Assembly: GCF_042219825.1 (NCBI RefSeq)
Contig: NZ_JBHJHQ010000009.1
Coordinates: 1 to 64,000 of the forward strand
Direction of reading: 5' to 3'
Source of the DNA: JBHJHP01 sp042219825
Lineage (GTDB): Bacteria > Bacteroidota > Bacteroidia > Bacteroidales > UBA5342
Length of the DNA stretch: 64,000 bases
Part shown: positions 1-7,385 of the stretch, in pieces
Position numbering within the stretch: position 1 is the stretch's first letter
Layout of the letters: each line of letters begins with the position of its first letter
The notes under the pieces: generated by a model
What the model saw: the letters and a program-made list of their open reading frames with translations, nothing else
Databases searched by the model: none
What the model was told of the DNA's origin: nothing
Translations under genes and position numbers: made by a program

Positions 1-67
1 TCGCATAATGATTACTGAATTTCTGAAAATTAAAAATCGGAAAGAATTACTAGATATATTTAATTAG
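1..67 (+). CDS. 3' end of a truncated gene, product unknown
   Basis: An open frame enters from the left edge and ends at TAG 65-67. Only about 21 residues are visible, ending ..KELLDIFN, too few to assign a family. Its stop lies 4 bp before the first attC-like element, the same spacing as in the neighbouring cassettes. That placement is the main reason to think it is the tail of a real cassette gene. The frame could also be open by chance. Confidence 0.4.
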   Translation, partial: RIMITEFLKIKNRKELLDIFN

Positions 68-70
68 AAA

Positions 71-207
71 TACGTTGGGTCATAGTGCATGGCAGTACTT
101 TTAAACCAAATAATTCAACGTTCGCTGCAAACACCTTTCGTCCTGACAGTTCCTTTCCCATCGGAAAGAAACTGCCACGACACCATACCGCGGGAACGTT
201 GTAGGCC
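71..207 (+). repeat. attC-like palindromic element A
   Basis: An imperfect palindrome of about 137 bp that shares several blocks with the element at 1520-1662, including TAGTGCATGGCAGTA, CAACGTTCGC, CGGAAAGAAACTGCCACGA and GGGAACGTT. Its inner arms CAGTTCCTTTCC and GGAAAGAAACTG can pair, as can GCATGGCAGT with ACTGCCACGA. The right end, GTTGTAGGCC (198-207), is the exact reverse complement of the left end of the next element, GGCCTACAAC (755-764), and does not match its own left end. This is what a GTT core site of an integron cassette would show. Confidence 0.65.
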
Positions 208-358
208 ATTATACCAGGGACACAAAATAGCTTTCTTAACGTGAAGGATTGATTAAAGAATCGAAATTTTAAATGAAAAATATTATATTTTAAAAACAAA
301 TCATTACAAACTACAAAACATATTTAATAAATGACTATAACTATTAAAGCTTCATATT

Positions 359-733
359 ATGATTAAGTTAAAAACCGTATCGGTAAAGATTTTTTATATA
401 TTCATTGCGATAATACTAATATCTGCATGTTCACCAATAAAAAAAATATCGGAAATAGAGACTTCCATATCAGGAACAAAATGGAAATATATTGATAAAG
501 ATTGGACATATGAGATTACATTTAATAGCGATGGTAGTATTTCTAGTACTCATCCAAATGACAAGTCTCCAGATAATGACAAATGGATACAAAATGGATT
601 ACAAATAGAGATATATTTTAACGATGGATATTCTAAGTATTTTGGAAAAATGCAATCTTTAAATAAGATAAAAGGAACAGGGTCTAGTTCAAGTGGACAA
701 TGGAAATGGACATTAAAGAGAATAAAAAAATAG
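359..733 (+). CDS. Small lipoprotein (cassette gene 1), unknown function
   Basis: A 124-residue protein with a type II signal peptide and a lipobox ISAC (Cys24), so it should be a lipid-anchored envelope protein. The mature part is small and beta-rich, with WKY, DWTYEITFNSDGS and GQWKWTLKR segments. These resemble the lipocalin-like folds common in Bacteroidota lipoproteins, but I recognise no named family. It sits alone between attC-like elements A and C, 21 bp before the latter, on the strand expected for a cassette gene. I see no TAnnTTTG promoter directly upstream. Confidence 0.8.
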   Translation: MIKLKTVSVKIFYIFIAIILISACSPIKKISEIETSISGTKWKYIDKDWTYEITFNSDGSISSTHPNDKSPDNDKWIQNGLQIEIYFNDGYSKYFGKMQSLNKIKGTGSSSSGQWKWTLKRIKK

Positions 734-754
734 AATAATAAAAAATGAAATAAC

Positions 755-893
755 GGCCTACAACATGCGGTCATAAAACATTTGGGGTGAAGTGGTTATT
801 CAAGCAACCTGCCACGCATCAAGGTTTGGTAACGGTGGATACGAACGCAGCCCGCTCTCCCAAACGTTTCATACCGCAAAACCGTTGGCACCA
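755..893 (+). repeat. attC-like palindromic element C
   Basis: A 139 bp imperfect palindrome: ATGCGGT pairs with ACCGCAAA, and ACATTTGGG with CCCAAACGTTT. The left core GGCCTACAAC (755-764) is the exact complement of the right core of element A. The right core GTTGGCACCA (884-893) complements the left core of element B (TGGTGCTAAC, 1520-1529) at 9 of 10 positions. Its interior differs from elements A and B, as expected for attC sites, which keep structure rather than sequence. A long open frame from 787 runs through it and is not coding. Confidence 0.62.
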
Positions 894-903
894 ATTAAAC
901 AAG

Positions 904-1515
904 ATGAAATACAGCTATTTAACACTACTAGTAATTCTATTGAGTTGTGGTTGTAAAGTTCAACAAAATTCAATAATCGAAGCTAAACCACTTAAAGGAG
1001 AATTATATTTCCCAATTAAGACCGAGAATGTAAATGGAGAAATTAACGGGAAATTAAACACCTTTAAAAATAATTGGTATTCTAAACATTTGTATTCATT
1101 GAAAGAACCTGTACTAAAAAATCTAAAGTTAAAAAATGCTGAAATATACAGATATACGAACCTTGGAACTTGGTCTAATCCTGTTTCATTAACAATAGAA
1201 AAAACTGATTCAACGATTTATATTTTCAAAAGACGAACTAATGGGAAAGGAGGATATGATGCGGGAAGACTAATTGAGAATAAAACAAAAAAAGTAGAAT
1301 TAGCAGATTGGCTTGAATTTAAAGAAAAAATAAAAGTTATCGATTTCTGGAACTTGAATTCACATAATGAGATTTTTGGCATGGATGGTTCAGAATGGAT
1401 TCTTGAAGGATATAAAGATGGAAAATACCATTTTGTGACTAGATGGACTCCAGACCATTATGGAGATGAAAGATATGTTGAAGTTTGTAACTTTTTAGGA
1501 AAATTGATAAAATAA
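904..1515 (+). CDS. Lipoprotein (cassette gene 2), unknown function
   Basis: A 203-residue lipoprotein. The ATG at 904 is chosen because it begins a good type II signal peptide (MKYSYLTLLVILLSCGC, lipid cysteine 15 or 17). The frame can be extended upstream to 787, but that part lies inside attC-like element C. The mature protein is rich in lysine and aromatic residues and has no motif I recognise. Its stop is 5 bp before element B. It sits alone in its cassette with no visible promoter, so expression may depend on upstream transcription. Confidence 0.78.
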   Translation: MKYSYLTLLVILLSCGCKVQQNSIIEAKPLKGELYFPIKTENVNGEINGKLNTFKNNWYSKHLYSLKEPVLKNLKLKNAEIYRYTNLGTWSNPVSLTIEKTDSTIYIFKRRTNGKGGYDAGRLIENKTKKVELADWLEFKEKIKVIDFWNLNSHNEIFGMDGSEWILEGYKDGKYHFVTRWTPDHYGDERYVEVCNFLGKLIK

Positions 1516-1519
1516 TAAC

Positions 1520-1662
1520 TGGTGCTAACACACGGTATAGTGCATGGCAGTATTTTTAAATAAAAAATATCAACGTTCGCGGGAAGCGCTTTTCGTCCTG
1601 CCAGTTCCTTCCCCGGCGGAAAGAAACTGCCACGACACCATACCACGGGAACGTTAGCCACA
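1520..1662 (+). repeat. attC-like palindromic element B
   Basis: A 143 bp element and the clearest of the set. The outer cores are GCTAAC (1524-1529) and GTTAGC (1653-1658). The middle arms are GGTATAGTGCATGGCAGT and ACTGCCACGACACCATACC, pairing with one bulge. The inner arms are CAGTTCCTTCC and GGAAAGAAACTG. It is closely similar to element A. Extrahelical bases in one arm are also a feature of integron attC hairpins. The open frame on the minus strand across it is a repeat-derived artefact. Confidence 0.68.
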
Positions 1663-1692
1663 AGCAAGGTTACCTCTTAAAACTACAGAAAT

Positions 1693-3171
1693 ATGAAAAA
1701 GACAAATTACTTTTTACTGACAATCGGGATATCAATTTCCCTATTTCTTCTAGGATGCAAAGAAACTGATGATGCTAATTTGAAACCTTCATGCGAAATT
1801 ATCTCCCCCATCGAGAATGACACCATACAAGCAGGTTCCGAGTTATACATACTGGCACAGGCTGAAGATATTGATGGTGAAATTTCTGACCTAAGTTTAT
1901 TGGTTGATAGTATTAGTATTGGCACTACGGCTATTTCACCTTACCAGTTTCGATGGGATACTAAGGATATGGCCCCAGGGAATCATACATTGCAAGTAAT
2001 AGCTAAGGATAATAAAGGAGCAACAAGATCGAATCAGATATCTTTTTATTTACTCGCAAATCCTATACAGGCTTACGCAGGGAATGACCAACTTATAACG
2101 AAACGTGATAGCACGACAATTTTACTATCGGCTAACAAACCACAGAATCAATATAGTTTTGGACGTTGGGAAATCATAGATGGGGAAGGTGGTAGTCTGG
2201 AGAACGAAACTAACTCTTCTTCAAAATTTTACGGCCAAAATTGCACTTCATATACTTTGAGGTGGACAATCAGGAATAAATTCGAAGAATCATATGATGA
2301 TGTTAATATTGTGTTCCGAGAAGCTCTAAATCTAGTTGCTTACGCTGGGGAAGACCAGATATTTGAGGATGGCACAATGGCTACCACTATTAAAGCAAAC
2401 AATCCCGAAAATCTTACGGGAGAATGGAGTATTGAAAGTGGAGTTGGTGGAATCATCGATGATAAAACTAATTACAGAACTAACTTTAAAGGCAATTTAC
2501 ATGAGTCTTACCAACTAAGGTGGACAATTCGGACTGATTGCGGAGACTCCAGTCAAGATGTAGTTAAGATATCATTCTTTAAAAACGAAGCGGGTGACAT
2601 ACTATCAGACATTGAAGGCAATACTTATAAAACTGTATTTATTGGCAGTCAGTTATGGATGGCAGAAAACTTACGGACAACTAGCTACAATAATAGAGAA
2701 AAAATACCCAACGCATCTTCGCATGAAGAATGGATTAAATATATTTCCAGGGGAGCTTACTGTTGGTACGATTATGATTCAATTACAAATGCTCAAACTT
2801 ATGGCGGTTTATATAATTGGTTCACGGTTAACACACATAATCTTTGTCCTGATGATTGGCACGTACCATCCGAAAAGGAATTAACGACTCTCGTAGAATA
2901 TCTTGGTTCAAACGCTGGAAATAAGCTAAGAATGCAAGGAGATTCCTATTGGATTAATGACAATGGAACTAATGAATTTGGTTTTAGTGCTCTTCCTGGT
3001 GGCTATAATGCTCATGAGGTTAGTTTCGGTCAAATTAATTACGGAGGCTATTGGCAAACTTCATCAAAAGGTTATACGTTTTACATTTTACATAATGAAC
3101 CCAATGTACTTGTTGGTTCAGGAGGGAATGGAACTTCAGGCATGTCTGTAAGATGCATACATGATAAATAA
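1693..3171 (+). CDS. FISUMP-domain lipoprotein with Ig/PKD-like repeats (cassette gene 3)
   Basis: A 492-residue surface lipoprotein with lipobox LLGC (Cys22). In order it has a bacterial Ig-like domain (about 35-118, HTLQVIAKDNKGA), two PKD-like repeats (about 125-210 and 215-297) that each begin AYAG(N/E)DQ and end LRWTIR, and a C-terminal FISUMP domain (about 305-492). The FISUMP motifs are EGNTYKTVFIGSQLWMAENL, GGLYNW and CPDDWHVPS. FISUMP domains are common in large Fibrobacteres/Bacteroidota surface proteins; their exact role is unclear to me. It lies between elements B and D and is unusually long for a cassette gene. Confidence 0.85.
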   Translation: MKKTNYFLLTIGISISLFLLGCKETDDANLKPSCEIISPIENDTIQAGSELYILAQAEDIDGEISDLSLLVDSISIGTTAISPYQFRWDTKDMAPGNHTLQVIAKDNKGATRSNQISFYLLANPIQAYAGNDQLITKRDSTTILLSANKPQNQYSFGRWEIIDGEGGSLENETNSSSKFYGQNCTSYTLRWTIRNKFEESYDDVNIVFREALNLVAYAGEDQIFEDGTMATTIKANNPENLTGEWSIESGVGGIIDDKTNYRTNFKGNLHESYQLRWTIRTDCGDSSQDVVKISFFKNEAGDILSDIEGNTYKTVFIGSQLWMAENLRTTSYNNREKIPNASSHEEWIKYISRGAYCWYDYDSITNAQTYGGLYNWFTVNTHNLCPDDWHVPSEKELTTLVEYLGSNAGNKLRMQGDSYWINDNGTNEFGFSALPGGYNAHEVSFGQINYGGYWQTSSKGYTFYILHNEPNVLVGSGGNGTSGMSVRCIHDK

Positions 3172-3206
3172 TTTTTGTTTTTATCTCAATTAATTACAAA
3201 GTTAAA

Positions 3207-3321
3207 TGCCAGTTACGAACATACGGTATACGGCATGACAGTAATTTTAAATAAAATAATTCAACATTCACCGGTTATATCTTTCACCAGGACAGCATAC
3301 CACCAGATCGTAGGTGTAAGA
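3207..3321 (+). repeat. Degenerate attC-like element D
   Basis: About 115 bp. The left half aligns with element B (ACGGTATA, GGCATGACAG, TTTTAAATAAA, CAACATTCACC) and the right half keeps CATACCAC. The inner palindrome CAGTTCC..GGAAAG is missing, which suggests a deletion. The expected core GTT reads CGTAGGTG here and the left core is also weak, so the site is probably decayed. It starts about 36 bp after the FISUMP lipoprotein gene. Confidence 0.5.
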
Positions 3322-3361
3322 AGCGGTGCAAAATTTGAACTGTTATAAAGAAATATGATTT

Positions 3362-4426
3362 ATGGTAAATTTAAAAAAAATCATAATTACGACTTTTATT
3401 TATTCACTTCTCTTTTCCGGATGTACATATGTCATTAAGCCCGAAAACATTCATTCTTCAGCTTCACATTCCAGTGGGGAAATTTTTATCTACGGGGAAT
3501 TTCATGGAATCAAAAAAATTAAAGACAAAGAACTTGAATTATGGGGAGATTATTATACAAATCATGGATTACGACATCTTTTTCTGGAACTCCCCTACTA
3601 TACAGCAGAATTTTTAAATATTTGGATGCAATCCGAAGATGATGATATACTGAATAAAATATATGAGGATTGGAACGGGGTGAAACACCGTAATCCATCT
3701 ATGAAGGAATTCTATGTTGAAATAAAAAAACTGTATCCGGAAACGATCTTCCATGGAACAGATGTTGGACATCAATATCGATCTACAGGCAAACGATACT
3801 TAAACTATCTTTCTCAACATAACATGAAGAATTCATTACAATATAAATGTACAAAAGAAGCCATAAAACAAGGAAAGTATTACAATAGAAAGGATGATGA
3901 TGTTTATCGTGAAATTATGATGGTGGCTAATTTTATCCGTGAATTTAATATGCTCGAAAATGAGAGTATTATGGGAATTTATGGTTCCGCTCATATCGGA
4001 ATTAATTCAATGAATCACAGCAATTCAGTCCCGTCTATGGCAAATCAACTTCACAAAATATACGCTAATCATTTGTTAACGAACGATCTAAGCTATTTAA
4101 AAGATATCCCAATTCGAACAGATAGTATTCAAATCAATGGATATAATTATGAGGCATCCTATTTTGGCAGCAAAAACATGAAGGGATTTAAAGACTTTGC
4201 ATATAGAGAATTCTGGCGATTGGAGGGCGTATATAACAAATTTAAAAAGTCTCCTAAAACTGGTAACGTTTTACCTTATAATAAATACCCTATGAAAATC
4301 GTAACAGGTCAGGTTTTTGTCATTGACTACGTGAAAACGGATAGCACGGTGGCTCGAGAATTTCATAGGTCTGATGGCAGATCCCGGAATAATCGTCCGG
4401 TTACAAATGAATTTATTATAAAGTAG
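3362..4426 (+). CDS. Lipoprotein of the Tiki/ChaN/TraB/EreA superfamily (cassette gene 4)
   Basis: A 354-residue lipoprotein with lipobox FSGC (Cys21). It has a GEFHG motif (45-49), an acidic FLELPYY segment, HGTDVGHQY and a later GIYGSAHIG. The pattern GE-x-H, an acidic residue and a second G-x-x-H is that of the erythromycin-esterase/ChaN/TraB/Tiki fold. Members include haem-binding proteins, metalloproteases and esterases. Which activity applies here cannot be told from the sequence. It follows element D and no clear attC-like element follows it, so it may be the last or a damaged cassette. Confidence 0.7.
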   Translation: MVNLKKIIITTFIYSLLFSGCTYVIKPENIHSSASHSSGEIFIYGEFHGIKKIKDKELELWGDYYTNHGLRHLFLELPYYTAEFLNIWMQSEDDDILNKIYEDWNGVKHRNPSMKEFYVEIKKLYPETIFHGTDVGHQYRSTGKRYLNYLSQHNMKNSLQYKCTKEAIKQGKYYNRKDDDVYREIMMVANFIREFNMLENESIMGIYGSAHIGINSMNHSNSVPSMANQLHKIYANHLLTNDLSYLKDIPIRTDSIQINGYNYEASYFGSKNMKGFKDFAYREFWRLEGVYNKFKKSPKTGNVLPYNKYPMKIVTGQVFVIDYVKTDSTVAREFHRSDGRSRNNRPVTNEFIIK

Positions 4427-4818
4427 CAAACATGTAATGGATAGATCTAAAATGGAAATCTCCTATACTTCACACCTTCATAGTATATGCGGATTTATTT
4501 TAACATCTAAATCCATATCTCGTATAACTAAATTTATACGTTATAAATATCTGTTAGTTTTATATTTTAGGGAATAATCAAAGGAGTTACAGGAGCAAAA
4601 ATGGATTATCTTTCAAAAATATTAACTGATCTGAAAACCATTGAACTGAAATAAAACTGTGCCTTAGATTATAAAACTGTAATGGCAGGTAATGTAGTAA
4701 TTTCAATTAGGGTCAAATTTCTATATTAATGCTGATTTTTTACTCAAAATTTTCTTTCAATGAACTTAAATATTAATTTTGAAATATTACACTATTAAAT
4801 AATTAAAAATCAACGTTT
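4427..4818. other. 392 bp intergenic region, mostly featureless
   Basis: AT-rich, with no convincing gene. A hairpin at 4526-4559 (AACTAAATTTATA against TATAAATATCTGTTAGTT) again has outer ends AAC and GTT but is far shorter than the attC-like elements. A 17-codon reading frame at 4601-4654 follows an AGGAG-like site (4591-4595) and encodes MDYLSKILTDLKTIELK. It may be a gene remnant or chance. Confidence 0.4.
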
Positions 4819-5565
4819 ATGAAAAAAACTTTACTTCTTAGTACGCTATTGATTTTTTCTGCAGTTTTAACAACAAACGCGCAAAAAATCTGGAATTTCA
4901 CCCAATGGAGTCAGGCAACAATAGACAATTGTGCTGCTGATCCAACAACCTGGGAAAATGTAAGTGAAACACGTTTTCAAAATGCCATTGTTATCGATGC
5001 TGAGACACCTTTAACTGCAAATGGTGTTGAAATTGAAGAACTGCAAGGATTAACTTTTGGGAATCTGAATGCCGGCAAGTTTAGAATTGATCATCCGGTT
5101 GATGGTGTAAGTATAGGTCGTTTTATATTAAATGGATCCAGTCTTTCTATTAATGTACCCGATTGTAAAGCAGGTGATGTGATCAGGTTGCTTGCGATTT
5201 CGGCCAATTCATCTGATGAACGTGGTTTTACAGCAACTAATGCAACACGAACCGGTGGATTGGAAATTACAACTGAATTAAATGAAAATGTTTTTTCAGT
5301 TGACGCTGATGGAACCGTTGTTTTTACAACTACAGGAGGTATGCAGGTTCGGTATTTAACTATTAACGCAGAAATTCCTACTTCTATTAAAACAATTACT
5401 CCTGCAAATTTAGAAGTTGTTCGAAACGCTTTTTATAATTTGAACGGACAGTACGTTGCAGATGATTTTGAATCACTTCCAGGAGGGATTTTTATCAAGA
5501 AAACTTTCTTTGATAACGGAACATCACAAGTAACAAAAATCGCAAAAGTTCAAACCCATCAGTGA
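4819..5565 (+). CDS. Secreted protein with Bacteroidota-type C-terminal tail, unknown function
   Basis: A 248-residue protein with a type I signal peptide (cleavage near TNAQ, residue 21). Residues 22-190 are beta-rich and begin KIWNFTQWSQATI, a block seen in secreted Bacteroidota proteins associated with polysaccharide or pectate-lyase contexts. The C-terminal segment reads FYNLNGQYVADDFESLPGG.IFIKK, which resembles the short beta C-terminal domains (VYNLNGQ..GIYI) of exported proteins. That sorting role is inferred. The gene stands alone and its function is unknown. Confidence 0.75.
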   Translation: MKKTLLLSTLLIFSAVLTTNAQKIWNFTQWSQATIDNCAADPTTWENVSETRFQNAIVIDAETPLTANGVEIEELQGLTFGNLNAGKFRIDHPVDGVSIGRFILNGSSLSINVPDCKAGDVIRLLAISANSSDERGFTATNATRTGGLEITTELNENVFSVDADGTVVFTTTGGMQVRYLTINAEIPTSIKTITPANLEVVRNAFYNLNGQYVADDFESLPGGIFIKKTFFDNGTSQVTKIAKVQTHQ

Positions 5566-5707
5566 GTTTGATTCCCCTTGTTTTAGTGCGATAAAAATAA
5601 TTATGTACTATACAGGTGAAAAAAATAAACATAATATGATCTAGGGACATTGCTGAAACATAACAGTATCTAGCACTATGTCATAAGCAATGGCTCACTG
5701 TAGCATA

Positions 5708-5799
5708 ATGTTTGAGGTGTCGGCTCTCGTTAGATTCCCTTGTTTTTCGGAAACTGACTCTAACGAAACCCGGCACTTCTCATTCACAAACCGTTGGTA
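5708..5799 (+). repeat. Long imperfect palindrome E, attC-like in shape
   Basis: Inside the 310 bp gap 5566-5875. Arms GAGGTGTCGG..CTCGTTAGA and TCTAACGA..CCCGGCACTTCTC pair around a loop rich in T, and the element ends ACCGTTGGTA (5791-5799), with the same CCGTTGG core as element C. No partner core complementary to an adjacent element is visible, and its body is unrelated to A, B and D. The rest of the gap holds nothing I recognise. Confidence 0.5.
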
Positions 5800-5875
5800 T
5801 TCATTTTACTAAAATGAACACCTGGTAATATGAAAATTTTTAGAATTATCCTCTTTCATATAGTAACCAACTGAA

Positions 5876-6229
5876 ATGAGTAAATTCAGGCCGGAAGGTA
5901 GAAGATATTATAAAACAGGTGTATCGGGATACATTGGCGCAGGCAACAATCCCCTGGTCTATACCAAAAGTTCTGTTCCTTCCTTTGCAAAACTAAAACA
6001 ACTGTATGGCGATCATCTTGAAAATTATCATCATGAGAAACTAACACCAAACGATGAAAAAAAAATCTCAGGAGAACTTAAAGAAAAAATCAGAAGCCAG
6101 ATAAAAAAAGAAATCAGAGCAACTTATCGGAAACGGATTGTTTCCTTGACGATAAGCTTAATTTTTGTGTTGTTAGTCATTTTTATTCTTTATAAAGTTG
6201 TAATACATTTCTTTCCATCCCTGTTATGA
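5876..6229 (+). CDS. Small tail-anchored membrane protein, unknown function
   Basis: A 117-residue protein starting MSKFRPEGRRYYKTG. It has a basic N-terminus, a charged helical middle (about 60-88, Lys/Glu-rich) and one membrane segment near the C-terminus (about 90-112), so it is probably a C-tail-anchored inner-membrane protein. I recognise no family. The gene is single, and its coding quality (charge pattern plus a clean membrane helix) supports it being real. Confidence 0.65.
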   Translation: MSKFRPEGRRYYKTGVSGYIGAGNNPLVYTKSSVPSFAKLKQLYGDHLENYHHEKLTPNDEKKISGELKEKIRSQIKKEIRATYRKRIVSLTISLIFVLLVIFILYKVVIHFFPSLL

Positions 6230-6394
6230 TATGCAGGCATCCTGGTAATTATTAATATATACTTTCAAAATAATTTTACTTCTACTTCCTTACCAGGTAA
6301 TAAGGTTGGAAGCATAATACCCCTAAATTAATTTTATCCATAACCCGGAGAAAAAAGTACTGACGAATTTAATTGAAACACCTACATTTGTTAA

Positions 6395-6961
6395 ATGAAT
6401 TACATGTTTCTTGTTATATGGAGCCTTTGGTTATTATCCGAGATTTTGCTGAACCGTATGATGGGTTCAAAGCAAAAGCAATTAGGGTCAAAAAATCATG
6501 ATCAAAACTCTTTGCGTTTCATCTGGATTACTATTTTTATTTCCATTACCGCAGGAATAATGTGTAATATATATTTCTATTTCCCTCTTATAGAGTCATC
6601 ATGGGTTAATTATACCGGATTATTTCTAATTATCGCCGGTATGATCTTCAGGTTTATAGCCATTTACACGCTAGGAAGTTTTTTTACTGTTGATGTTGCT
6701 TTTAAAGATTCCCAAAAGTTGATTAATAAAGGATTATACAAATACATTCGGCATCCGTCCTATACCGGGTCCTTACTATCTTTTTTTGGATTTGGCATAT
6801 CCTTAAACAATTGGCTGAGTGTAATTGTAATATTCATTCCAGTGCTGGTTGTCTTTATGTATAGAATAAAAATAGAGGAAAAACTGTTATCAGAGAAACT
6901 TGGTTCAAGTTATACTGAATATATTAATCATACTAAACGGCTCATCCCCTTTGTCTATTGA
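6395..6961 (+). CDS. Isoprenylcysteine carboxyl methyltransferase (ICMT) family protein
   Basis: A 188-residue polytopic membrane protein with about five hydrophobic helices. The C-terminal half carries the family signature RHPSYTGSLLSFFGFG (about 128-143), followed by a helix and EEKLLSEKLGSSYTEY. This family uses S-adenosylmethionine to methylate membrane-embedded substrates. In bacteria the substrate is mostly unknown, since prenylated proteins are lacking. The gene is monocistronic, and a bidirectional terminator follows at 7052-7080. Confidence 0.82.
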   Translation: MNYMFLVIWSLWLLSEILLNRMMGSKQKQLGSKNHDQNSLRFIWITIFISITAGIMCNIYFYFPLIESSWVNYTGLFLIIAGMIFRFIAIYTLGSFFTVDVAFKDSQKLINKGLYKYIRHPSYTGSLLSFFGFGISLNNWLSVIVIFIPVLVVFMYRIKIEEKLLSEKLGSSYTEYINHTKRLIPFVY

Positions 6962-7051
6962 TAACTGTTCCACCCATTTATGGATCAGCCTAAATACCGA
7001 AAACATATAAACTTTACATCAGATTCTGTCCATTTTCGAAAGGATGATAAA

Positions 7052-7080
7052 AAAAGCTGACCCGTACCTGGTCAGCTTTT
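7052..7080. terminator. Rho-independent terminator hairpin
   Basis: Stem AAAAGCTGACC (7052-7062) pairs with GGTCAGCTTTT (7070-7080) around a CGTACCT loop. It has an A run before and a T run within, so it can end transcription from both sides. It follows the ICMT-family gene. Confidence 0.8.
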
Positions 7081-7385
7081 CAATTTTAAGTAGAAAACTA
7101 ATATTACCTAACATTCATTTTTTGTAACAAAGGAGTTGTTACGACGTGATTTAAGGATGTAGATACCCTTATTAAAATCACTACATCTATATGGTCGTTC
7201 AGATTTCTCACAAATTGTTCTTATTTTATCAAAGAACTATAAAAGACAAAACATACTTCAACAGAAATATTTGGTATCGTTTACACCCCTAAAATTAAGA
7301 ATAAATCATTATATCAGAGTACTTCAGATAATTGGCGCATGTACCAAAATGCGGGATTTATTTCCCATTTCTTTGCTAATCCGTC
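7081..7385. other. 305 bp intergenic region with two small inverted repeats
   Basis: Two adjacent hairpins, GTAACAA-AGGAG-TTGTTAC at about 7125-7143 and GTGATTTAAGG..CCTTATTAAAATCAC just after it. No gene, promoter or known RNA is recognised in the remainder. Confidence 0.4.

Noticed and set aside
60..299. Minus-strand open frame of 79 codons
   Set aside because: It translates attC-like element A; the same residues appear in the minus frame across element B, so the shared peptide reflects a DNA repeat, not a protein family.
787..903. Upstream extension of the lipoprotein gene at 904
   Set aside because: The extension runs through attC-like element C and leaves the lipoprotein signal internal; the ATG at 904 gives a proper signal peptide.
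1458..1667. Minus-strand open frame of 69 codons
   Set aside because: Repeat-derived translation of element B that also overlaps the end of a real plus-strand gene.
4601..4654. 17-codon frame with a Shine-Dalgarno-like site
   Set aside because: Too short to support as a gene; kept only as a note in the intergenic entry.
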